Positions 57,134-64,000 of a DNA stretch of 64,000 nt are shown piece after piece. Position 1 is the first letter of the stretch. Every line of letters starts with the position of its first letter. A program made the position numbers and the translations under genes. The notes under the pieces were generated by a model that had not been told where the DNA came from, did not search any database, and was given only the letters and a program-made list of their open reading frames with translations. The DNA comes from CAIKMD01 sp963803265 (GTDB lineage Bacteria; Pseudomonadota; Alphaproteobacteria; ATCC43930; CGMCC-115725), in NCBI GenBank assembly GCA_963803265.1, contig CAWDLZ010000031.1, forward strand, positions 9,646 through 73,645, given 5' to 3'.

Positions 57134-58141
57134 ATGGAATTTGGCGTCTTCGATCATCTCGATCGCAGCGCGCTGCCGCTCGGCGAATTTTACGAGCAGC
57201 GGCTAACCTTCGCCGAGGCTTACGATCGCGCGGGCTTCTACTGTTACCACATGGCCGAGCATCACTGCACGCCGTTGGGCGTGGCCTCGGCTCCCAGCGT
57301 CTTCATGGCTGCGCTGGCGCAGCGGACGAAGCGGCTTCGTTTCGGGCCGCTCGTCTACACGCTCACGGTTCATCATCCGCTCAATCTCATCGAAGAGATC
57401 TGCATGCTCGATCAGATGAGCGGAGGGCGTTTCCAATTGGGTGTCGGGCGAGGCGTCTCACCAATCGAGACCGGCTATTTCGGCGTCAACCCGGAAGCCA
57501 AGGCGCGGCTTTATGCCGAGACGCTCGATGCCGTGCTGAAGGGTCTCGGCAGCAAAATTCTTGATTTCGAAGGCGAATTCTTCTCTTTCGAGAACGTGCC
57601 GATGGAGCTGGAGCCCTGGCAGAAGCCGCATCCGCCGATCTGGCTTGGCGTCACCTCGCCCGATAGCGCGGAACGTGCGGCACTCAACAGCCATAATTTC
57701 GTGACCCTCGGCAATACCGACGAGGTTCGCGTGCTCACCGACCGCTATCGCTCGGCCTGGGACAAATCGGGCAAGGCGGCGCCTCGCCCTAAGATGGGGA
57801 TGGGGCGGTTCGTGATCGTCGCCGAGACCGACGCGGCGGCCTTGGCGGTCGCGCGGCGCACCTATCCGAAATGGCATGCGAGCTTCAATTACCTTTATCG
57901 CTTACATGGCAGGGGGCCGGTATTCGGCGAGCGGCCCGCCGATTTCGACCAGACTCGGGATGGGGGGCGCGGTGTTGCTGGCTCACCCGAAACCGTCGCC
58001 CGGATATTGCGTGCGCAGATCGCGGAATCGGGCGTAAATTATCTGGTCTCGCAATTCGCCTTCGGCGATCTCACGACCGATGAGGTGATGCGCTCGATCG
58101 ATCTGTTCGCGCGCCGAGTCATGCCGGAATTACGCGGCTAG
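57134..58141 (+). CDS. LLM class flavin-dependent oxidoreductase
   Basis: 335-residue luciferase-like TIM barrel. N-terminus MEFGVFDHLDRS, YHMAEHHCTPLG, LRFGPLVYTLTVHHPLNLIE and the QMSGGRFQLGVGRG block are the family signature. Two-component members use FMNH2 from a separate reductase to oxygenate; no reductase is adjacent. AGGAGGACAGGA precedes the ATG at 57134. The larger open frame from 56882 overlaps the aldolase gene and is not used. It is preceded by its own copy of the GTTTACC repeat, so it may also be transcribed from an internal promoter. Confidence 0.92.
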   Translation: MEFGVFDHLDRSALPLGEFYEQRLTFAEAYDRAGFYCYHMAEHHCTPLGVASAPSVFMAALAQRTKRLRFGPLVYTLTVHHPLNLIEEICMLDQMSGGRFQLGVGRGVSPIETGYFGVNPEAKARLYAETLDAVLKGLGSKILDFEGEFFSFENVPMELEPWQKPHPPIWLGVTSPDSAERAALNSHNFVTLGNTDEVRVLTDRYRSAWDKSGKAAPRPKMGMGRFVIVAETDAAALAVARRTYPKWHASFNYLYRLHGRGPVFGERPADFDQTRDGGRGVAGSPETVARILRAQIAESGVNYLVSQFAFGDLTTDEVMRSIDLFARRVMPELRG

Positions 58142-58168
58142 AAAACCCATCCGAGCGGAGGCGCAGCC

Positions 58169-58904
58169 ATGATCAAGACCGAGACCGTCGAGTATCGGGA
58201 AGGCGGCACCGTACTCGAGGGCTTCGTCAGCTATGACGATGCCAGCTCGGCCAGACGCCCGGGCGTGATGATCGTGCCGGAATGGTATGGCGTCACTGCC
58301 TTCACGAAGAAGATCGGCGATCGGATTGCGGCGCTCGGTTATCTCGCCTTTGGCGTCAACGTCTACGGCAAGGGCATCCGCCCCGCCTCTGTCGAGTCGG
58401 CGCAGAAGGAATCGGAGCCTTATTACCAGGACCGGATGCTACTGCGCCGCCGCGGCAATGCGGGGCTTGTCGCGCTGCGCGCCCAGAAGTTGCTCGATCA
58501 GGGCAAGGTCGCCGGCATCGGCTACTGCTTCGGCGGGATCACGCTCCTCGAGATGGCGCGGGGCGGCGCGGATTTCGGGGGTCTCGTCGCCTTTCATACC
58601 CAGCTCATGACCTCAACGCCGGCGCCGGCCAACCCGGGCGCGATCAAGCCCAAGGTGCTGCATCCTGCACGGCGCCGAGGATCCGATCGTGCCGCAAGCC
58701 GATATCGACGCTTTCATGGCCGAAATGCGTGGCGCGAGGGCGGATTGGCAGTTCTTCGCCTATGGCAACGCAACGCACTCCTACACAAATCCCGACTGGC
58801 CGCCCGACGAGACGCTCACCAAGGTCACCGCCTATCACGAAAAGACCGATAAGCGGTCCTGGATCGCAATGACCGGTTTCCTGCACGAGGTCTTCGCCGC
58901 GTGA
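58169..58904 (+). CDS. Dienelactone hydrolase family protein, one frameshift
   Basis: About 245 residues when joined. Cys nucleophile in GIGYCFGG, oxyanion region PGVMIVPEWYG, then after a shift near 58662 (one extra base in CTGCATCCTG) ILHGAEDPIVPQADIDAF with the catalytic Asp and YGNATHSYTNP with the His, ending at TGA 58902-58904. The stop overlaps the GTG of the next gene (GTGA). In aromatic degradation this fold opens lactones after ring cleavage. Without correction the frame runs to 58852 and would lack two triad residues. Confidence 0.88.
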
Positions 58905-59914
58905 AGCGCGCCGCACGCGATAAGACCCGGGCGCGGACCATCGACATCCACGCTCATTACTATTCGCGGTCCTATCTTGACCTCATTGGCGAGGAAGGGG
59001 GGCGCTTCGGCGCTAGCTGTCGCATGACCCCGCAGGGCTTCTTCTTCGAAACGCCCGCCGGATCCGGGGCCTCGATGCCGATGAAGTTCATCGACCTGGA
59101 TCGGCGTCTCGCCGACATGGACCGCGCTCGCGTCGATATCCATGTGCTGTCGCTGAGCCAGCCGATGGTGTCCTGGGCGGATGCCGATCTGGCGCACCGG
59201 CTGTCGCGTGCCTGGAATGACGGGGCGAGCGCCGCGCATCGCGCGCATCCGGATCGCCTGCTCGCCTTCATGGCGTTGCCGATGCTCGATCGCGACCGCG
59301 CACTCGACGAGCTTGACCGCGCGGCGAAGCTTCCCGGCATGCGCGGGGTCTATCTCGGCACCAATATCGCCGGCCATGACCTCGACGACCCGCTCTTCGA
59401 GCCGGTCTTCGCGCGGATCGAGGCGCTCGCTCTGCCGGTTTTTCTCCATCCGATTCAGCCGACCGGCGGCAAGCGGCTCGACTTCTTTCTGATGCACAAC
59501 GCGCTGGGCTTTCCCTTCGACACCGCGATCGCCGCCTGCCATCTCATCTTCGGCGGCGTGCTCGATCGCCATCCCAAGCTCAAGATCAATCTGCCTCATG
59601 CCGGCGGCGTGCTGCCGATCCTCATCGGGCGGATCGACCACGCCTACCGCATGACCCGGGGGGCACAGCGCATCGCCAAGAAGCCGAGCGCCTATCTGAA
59701 GCGCTTTACCTATGACACCATCACCCATTCGGCGCCGATCCTGGAATGGGTGATCTCCCGCGTCGGAGCGGAGCGGGTCATGTTAGGCAGCGATTATTGC
59801 TTCCCGATGGGCACGGAGCGGCCTGTCTCGATGATCGACCGGCTCGATCTCGGCGAGCACCAGCGTGAGCTGATTCTGGGTGGGACGGCGGCCAAGCTCT
59901 TGAAGCTGGCGTGA
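58901..59914 (+). CDS. Amidohydrolase family protein (ACMSD-like)
   Basis: 337-residue metal-dependent TIM barrel: DIHAHYY at residues 15-21 (HxH), FLHPIQPTGG, INLPHAGGVLP and LGSDYCFPMG. These are the metal and catalytic positions of the 2-amino-3-carboxymuconate-semialdehyde decarboxylase group. The GTG start overlaps the preceding stop. Most relatives remove CO2 from muconate semialdehydes or hydroxybenzoates, consistent with the ring-cleavage enzymes around it; the exact substrate is unknown. It is a different branch from the resorcylate-like enzyme at 8555. Confidence 0.9.
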   Translation: MKRAARDKTRARTIDIHAHYYSRSYLDLIGEEGGRFGASCRMTPQGFFFETPAGSGASMPMKFIDLDRRLADMDRARVDIHVLSLSQPMVSWADADLAHRLSRAWNDGASAAHRAHPDRLLAFMALPMLDRDRALDELDRAAKLPGMRGVYLGTNIAGHDLDDPLFEPVFARIEALALPVFLHPIQPTGGKRLDFFLMHNALGFPFDTAIAACHLIFGGVLDRHPKLKINLPHAGGVLPILIGRIDHAYRMTRGAQRIAKKPSAYLKRFTYDTITHSAPILEWVISRVGAERVMLGSDYCFPMGTERPVSMIDRLDLGEHQRELILGGTAAKLLKLA

Positions 59915-59978
59915 AGCGGGGTCTTGATCGCAGCGCGGCTCGGACGGATGATAGCGCCGTGGTTTTAGGGAGAGTTCG

Positions 59979-61535
59979 ATGGTTCAAAAAGTCGTCGCCG
60001 ATGGCAAGGAAATCGATCTCGACAAGTTCCGGCTTCGGAACTTCGTCAACAAGCTGCACGAGATCGGCGAGCTGGAAGTCCACGAAGAGCCCGTCGCCTT
60101 GGCTGATCTGAGCTGGATCATCGAATCCAATCCTAGGGCCAAGCTGTTCAAGAAGGCCGGTCCCGATCAGGTCGAGATCGTCGCTGCTGTGGGCGGCAGC
60201 CGCAAGCGCCTGGCCGCGGCTTTTGGCGTCGAGCCCTCGCAGGTCGTCGCCGAATACGCGAAGCGCTTGGAGACGCCGCAGCCCGTCATCGAGATAGCTT
60301 CGGCCGACGCGCCGGTGCATCAGGTCGTGAAGACCGGCGGACAGATCGACCTCTCGGCGCTGCCTTTCCACCCGCAGCATGAATTCGACGGCGGCACCTA
60401 CCTCTCGTCCGCGATCGATTACTGCGTCGATCCGGTAACTGGGCGCCCGAATATCGGCTGCCGCCGGCTGATGCTGCGCAGCAAGAACACGATGCGCTCG
60501 AACCTCACCGCCAATTCCGATCTCAAGAAAATCTACAAAGCCTGCGTCGAGCGAAAAGAGCGTCTACCGCTGAGCTTTGTCGTCGGCTCGCACCCGCTCG
60601 ATTTCTTCGCGGCGACCCAGCGGCGGCCCGGCAACGAGAACGAGGTGCTCGCGAAGATGCGCGGCGAGCCGGTGGCGATGGTACGCGGCCTCACCAATAA
60701 TATCCTCGTTCCCGCCGACGTCGAACTGGTGCTCGAGGGTTATTTCGACGAGCTTGGCTACCGCGAGATGGAAGGGCCTTACGGCGAAATGTGGGGCTAT
60801 TACGGGCCGATGCATATCGACCCCGTCTTCACGGTCACCGCGATCACCATGCGCAAGGATGCGATCTACCAGACCGTTCTACATTCGAGCCATATCCTGT
60901 CGCGTGGCGATTCCCCAAACATGGCCGCGATCGCTACCGAGGCCTCGGTCTGGCGCAATCTACGCAAGGTCGGCATCGAGCCGGCCGCGGTTGCGATGAC
61001 GCCAGGGCTGCGCCTCCATGCGCGTGTCGCGCTGAAGCGCGGCAAGCCGGGCGAGGCGCGTCAAGTGATCGAGACGCTGTTCAAGGAGACCCCGCTCAAG
61101 CTCGTGACTGTTGTCGATGAGGATGTCAACGTGACGCAGTCCGATCAGGTCGAATGGGCGATGAGCACGCGCTTCCGCGCCGACAAGGATGTCATTATCG
61201 AAGAAGGCTTCGAAGGCGCCTATATGGACCCTACGATGTTTGAGGAAAAGGCGGCGGCCAAGCTGGGATTCGATGCCACCGCGCCTTATGGCAACGAGAG
61301 GCGCGTCGATTATTGGCGACCGCGAGCGCCGCATCTGACCGCGGCGCCGCGCTACCAGACGGTGCGCCAGGCGCTCGAAGCCGGGCCCTTGTTCTTCAGC
61401 CAGTTGATGGAGGCGGTTGGCAGCCGCGACGGGCGTGAAGTGGCGCTCGCGCTCGATGGCTTGCGCGAGGATGGGGTGCTGGATCGACTCTCGAACGGCG
61501 AGTGGGCGGTGCGCAAGGAAGCGGCGCGGGCTTAG
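59979..61535 (+). CDS. UbiD family (de)carboxylase
   Basis: 518 residues, normal for UbiD/Fdc1-type enzymes, which use prenylated FMN for reversible decarboxylation of aromatic or alpha,beta-unsaturated acids. LSALPFHPQHEFDGGTYLSS and the acid cluster in YREMEGPYGEMWGYYG (EGPYGE) are diagnostic; VTAITMRKDAIYQTV follows. No UbiX prenyltransferase gene is in the window. The start ATG at 59979 has AGGGAGAG upstream, 64 bases after the amidohydrolase stop. Two decarboxylase folds side by side suggest sequential CO2 removal from a dicarboxylated aromatic (inference). Confidence 0.93.
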   Translation: MVQKVVADGKEIDLDKFRLRNFVNKLHEIGELEVHEEPVALADLSWIIESNPRAKLFKKAGPDQVEIVAAVGGSRKRLAAAFGVEPSQVVAEYAKRLETPQPVIEIASADAPVHQVVKTGGQIDLSALPFHPQHEFDGGTYLSSAIDYCVDPVTGRPNIGCRRLMLRSKNTMRSNLTANSDLKKIYKACVERKERLPLSFVVGSHPLDFFAATQRRPGNENEVLAKMRGEPVAMVRGLTNNILVPADVELVLEGYFDELGYREMEGPYGEMWGYYGPMHIDPVFTVTAITMRKDAIYQTVLHSSHILSRGDSPNMAAIATEASVWRNLRKVGIEPAAVAMTPGLRLHARVALKRGKPGEARQVIETLFKETPLKLVTVVDEDVNVTQSDQVEWAMSTRFRADKDVIIEEGFEGAYMDPTMFEEKAAAKLGFDATAPYGNERRVDYWRPRAPHLTAAPRYQTVRQALEAGPLFFSQLMEAVGSRDGREVALALDGLREDGVLDRLSNGEWAVRKEAARA

Positions 61536-61562
61536 CCGCTGTCGGTCGCTACGGCCTCCGCC

Positions 61563-62540
61563 TCAGGGCTCGTTGTCGCGGATGATCGGCGTCCTCAGCG
61601 TGCCGAGATTTCCGATGGTGACGCAGACCTCGTCGCCCGTGCCGAGGAAGAGCCCGCGCGGACGGCCTACCCCGAGGCAGGTGCCGGTCGCGATTACGTC
61701 GCCTGGGCGCAGTGTCAGCCGCTCGCTCAGATATTCGATCTGCTCGGCGACCGTGAACACCATGTTCCTGGTCGAGCTGTTCTGCATTTTCTCGCCCTTG
61801 GTCACCGTTTCCAGCGAGAGGTCCTGTGGATCGGGAACCTCGTCGGCCGGCGTGATCCAGGGACCCATCGGCGCGGAATTATCGAAGCACTTGGTGCGGA
61901 ACCAGTCGATGCCGAAGCGCGAGCCATAGATGTCGGTGCGGCGCTGCGCCTGGTCGGTCGCATCCGAGAGATCGTTAACGATCAGATAGCCGGCGACGTG
62001 GTCGAGCGCATTTTCCTTCTTAACGCTGCGGGCGCGCTTGCCGATCACGACGCCAAGCTCGCCTTCCCAGAACACCATCTGCTGCGAGGGCCGCAGATGC
62101 GCCGGCTCGCCCGAGCCGATGATCGAATGCTCCGTCGTTTTGAGGAAGAAGCACGGCCGCGTCACGTTCTTGTCGGGGGCATCGCCCATCTTCATCTCGC
62201 GCAGATGGTCGGTATAGTTCGCGGTCGCGCCGAAGAGCGCGCCGGGGTAAAGGATCGGCGCCAAGAGCTTGGTTTCGGCGAGCGGACGCTGGCGGACACC
62301 CGCAAGCTTTCCTTCTCGCGCTTCGCCGGCAATGGCGCGCAGCATCGCCCGCGCCTCGTCCCACTCCTGCAGCGTCTCCTTGACCGACGCGCCGGTGAAG
62401 CGGGACTTCACGCGATGCGCGCCGGCATGGCTTTCGACTGCAGCCTCTAAATCGATCACCTTGTCGGAGACCAGCAAACCGGCGCGTGGCCCGGTCGTGG
62501 TGGCGTAGGTAAGGAGACGGTAGCAAGTAGCGTCGGTCAT
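61563..62540 (-). CDS. Fumarylacetoacetate hydrolase (FAH) family protein
   Basis: 325 residues. FAH core: APILYPGALFGATANYTDHL, VFWEGELGVVIGKRARSV with acid ligands, YLIVNDLSDATDQA, and LTLRPGDVIATGTCLGVGRP. Second FAH member in the window (the other at 38702); the two are not close copies. Its ATG overlaps the stop of the upstream 2OG oxygenase (ATGA at 62537-62540), so the pair is coupled. It converges with the UbiD gene after 27 bases. Confidence 0.93.
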   Translation of the reverse strand: MTDATCYRLLTYATTTGPRAGLLVSDKVIDLEAAVESHAGAHRVKSRFTGASVKETLQEWDEARAMLRAIAGEAREGKLAGVRQRPLAETKLLAPILYPGALFGATANYTDHLREMKMGDAPDKNVTRPCFFLKTTEHSIIGSGEPAHLRPSQQMVFWEGELGVVIGKRARSVKKENALDHVAGYLIVNDLSDATDQAQRRTDIYGSRFGIDWFRTKCFDNSAPMGPWITPADEVPDPQDLSLETVTKGEKMQNSSTRNMVFTVAEQIEYLSERLTLRPGDVIATGTCLGVGRPRGLFLGTGDEVCVTIGNLGTLRTPIIRDNEP

Positions 62541-63547
62541 GTTCCCGCCTTGGTAAGGATGTAGTTCTTGGGCTCAAGCTCAGCGAGATATTCGCCGAAC
62601 GACATGGGCTTGTATTTCGGCGGATTGTCGGCGCTCTGGCAGCTCGGCAGACATTCGAGCCGCACGTCGGGACGCGTGCCGAAGAAATATGGAATGGAAT
62701 AGCGAACCTCGCCGGTCTTGTTGATGACGCGGTGCGGCGCGGAGCGCCAGCGGTCGTTGGTCCAGCGCCGGCACATATCCGCGATGTTCACGAGGAAATG
62801 TCCGTCGAGCGTCGGCGCCTCGATCCATTCGCCGTCGCGTGCGAGAATCTCGAGTCCGGGGCGCTTCGCTTGCGCCAGGTAAGTGCAATAGCCGTAATCG
62901 GTATGCGGGCCGATGCCGAATTGTCCGTCCAGCGCGGGATCGCGCGGCGGATAATGGAGTAGCCGCAACGTATTGGACGGCGGCTGAAAGGCCTCCTGGG
63001 CGGCGTAAGCTTCGGGCTCGAGACCCAGCGCAACGGCATGAAGTCGCAGCATCTTCGTGCCCAGCGCCGACATCGCATCGTAATAGGCGAGGCAGGTCTC
63101 GCGGAAACCCGGCAAATCTTTCGGCCAGCGATTATCGGACACCCAAGGCCGCTTGGCGAGCCGGTCCGGATGGTCGGGCGCGAACTCGCGCCGGATATAG
63201 AACGATGCGCTGCGGTCGGGATGCGTGCTCTTGGCGTAGATCGAGGTGTTCTGCGTCTGGCCGCCGAGCGGCAAATAGCCGATCACCTTGCCGATCGCCT
63301 GGACCTCGAGCTTTCGCTCGAGCGGCAGCTCGTGGAAGCGCTGGGCCTCGGCGAAGACGCGATCGATCAACGATTGCGGGATGCCGTGATTGCCGATGAA
63401 GAAAAAGCCGAGGGTCTCGGCCGCATCGCCGACGAGCGCGCCAGTTCGCTCGAGCGCGCCTGCCTCACCCGCGAGAAACGGGCCGACATCGATTACCGGA
63501 ATTTTCATGTCGCATCGTGTTGCGAGAACGGTCTGCGGCGCGCCCAT
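62537..63547 (-). CDS. 2-oxoglutarate/Fe(II) oxygenase, isopenicillin N synthase-like
   Basis: 336 residues. DIOX_N part: IPVIDVGPFLAG, FFFIGNHGIP. Iron ligands GPHTDYG (His, Asp) and SAPHRVIN (His); 2OG-binding RYSIPYFFG (Arg, Ser). The conserved fold begins at MKIPVID (ATG 63508), but that codon has no ribosome site, whereas ATG 63547 has GGAGGATCGGGCG directly upstream, so the longer form is chosen. Coupled to the downstream FAH gene. It probably oxidises a small acid or ether intermediate; it may alternatively act on the nearby peptide product, though it lies outside that operon. Confidence 0.9.
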   Translation of the reverse strand: MGAPQTVLATRCDMKIPVIDVGPFLAGEAGALERTGALVGDAAETLGFFFIGNHGIPQSLIDRVFAEAQRFHELPLERKLEVQAIGKVIGYLPLGGQTQNTSIYAKSTHPDRSASFYIRREFAPDHPDRLAKRPWVSDNRWPKDLPGFRETCLAYYDAMSALGTKMLRLHAVALGLEPEAYAAQEAFQPPSNTLRLLHYPPRDPALDGQFGIGPHTDYGYCTYLAQAKRPGLEILARDGEWIEAPTLDGHFLVNIADMCRRWTNDRWRSAPHRVINKTGEVRYSIPYFFGTRPDVRLECLPSCQSADNPPKYKPMSFGEYLAELEPKNYILTKAGT

Positions 63548-63663
63548 CCGATCCTCCAGCGAAAGACGCTATAGGCCGAGGTGTTTCAAGTCAACCGGTC
63601 GCCAGGTTTGTGCCGCTCTCGGCGAAATGCTAGGAACCTTGGCAACCTCTTCAGGAGTAAGCG

Positions 63664-64000
63664 ATGACGCCGCCTTTCAAGGCCGATGTCGTTGGCAGTC
63701 TGCTGCGCCCGCCCGCGATCTTCGCCGCCCGCGCCCAGCGCGAGGTCGGGACGCTTTCTGCCGATGGTCTGCGCCAGGTCGAAAACGCGGCGATCGAGGA
63801 CGCGGTCGCGATGCAAAAGGCGGTGGGTTTGAAGGTTTGCAGCGACGGTGAATTCCATCGCCGCCACTGGTTCCTCGATTTTCTCGATAAGATCGACGGC
63901 GTCGCGGTCCGAGGCGGATTGGCGGTGAAATTTCACAATGAGCAGGGCGACATCGAATTCTCGCCGCCGCGCTTCGAGATCAGCGGCCGCCTGAAGCGCT
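63664..64000 (+). CDS. MetE-like methyltransferase, 3' partial
   Basis: First 112 codons of a cobalamin-independent methionine-synthase-superfamily protein: FKADVVGSLLRPPAIFAARA, then VGLKVCSDGEFHRRHWFLDFL, the typical YxjG/MetE C-terminal-type start. AGGAG lies six bases before the ATG. It runs past the window end. Divergent from the oxygenase gene with a 116-base gap. Confidence 0.88.
   Translation, partial: MTPPFKADVVGSLLRPPAIFAARAQREVGTLSADGLRQVENAAIEDAVAMQKAVGLKVCSDGEFHRRHWFLDFLDKIDGVAVRGGLAVKFHNEQGDIEFSPPRFEISGRLKR

Overview
The window is high-GC, densely coded DNA in which almost every gene is a catabolic enzyme, transporter component or mobile element. It looks like an accessory, degradation-oriented region of a soil or environmental alphaproteobacterium (Hyphomicrobiales/Rhodospirillales-like). 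The grounds are codon use, Shine-Dalgarno-led genes with frequent ATGA/GTGA overlaps, LemA/M48, RidA and AAHS-transporter style neighbourhoods, and IS1380 and IS1182 insertion sequences. No rRNA, tRNA, CRISPR or replication gene was found. No stretch longer than about 300 bases lacks a gene or a mobile element.

Layout. 1-3.7 kb: hydantoinase/oxoprolinase subunits HyuA (5' end cut by the window) and HyuB. 3.7-6.6 kb: two MFS transporters, one frameshifted. 6.7-8.5 kb: LemA plus an M48 membrane metalloprotease. 8.5-14.3 kb: a resorcylate-decarboxylase-like amidohydrolase, a CocE-type hydrolase, an orphan solute-binding protein, an alpha/beta hydrolase and an acyl-CoA-dehydrogenase-like flavoprotein. 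14.3-24.5 kb: an oxygenase-rich block with four Rieske oxygenases (three in a tandem array), a gentisate-dioxygenase-like cupin, an FAD monooxygenase and alpha/beta hydrolases. It also holds two pieces of a broken hydrolase in opposite orientations. 24.5-28.6 kb: two paralogous ABC solute-binding proteins facing a double-domain permease, with no ATPase. 28.7-29.8 kb: a MetE-like protein.

29.9-38.6 kb is an island of mobile and defence-like DNA. It contains a HigBA-like toxin-antitoxin pair whose toxin carries a stop codon, a lone XRE regulator and an amidohydrolase 5' remnant. Two diverged IS1380-family elements in opposite orientation follow, and one of them splits a CHAT-domain protease gene exactly at a CTAG target. 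An IS1182-family element closes the island.

38.7-48.2 kb returns to catabolism: a fumarylacetoacetase-family protein; a probable four-gene minus-strand operon (RidA, solute-binding protein, acyl-CoA-dehydrogenase-like flavoprotein, molybdenum hydroxylase large subunit); a dihydroxyphthalate-decarboxylase-like protein; an AAHS MFS carrier; and an SDR.

48.3-56.2 kb is a compact four-gene minus-strand nonribosomal peptide cluster: A-T protein, cytochrome P450, C-A-T-TE protein and Sfp-type phosphopantetheinyl transferase. The specificity residues I read by eye match leucine for the first adenylation domain and glycine for the second, so the expected scaffold is Leu-Gly, possibly oxidised. 56.3-64 kb is the divergent plus-strand catabolic cluster (class II aldolase, LLM flavoprotein, dienelactone hydrolase, ACMSD-like amidohydrolase, UbiD decarboxylase), followed by a 2OG-Fe(II) oxygenase and a second FAH protein on the minus strand and a MetE-like gene cut by the window end. 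Two copies of a GTTTACC-N9-GTTTACC direct repeat precede the first two genes of that cluster.

About a dozen genes carry single-base frameshifts, most of them +1 and some beside short homopolymers. I suspect uncorrected long-read errors for many, but real decay cannot be excluded from the sequence alone. Gene spans below are given after joining the frames.
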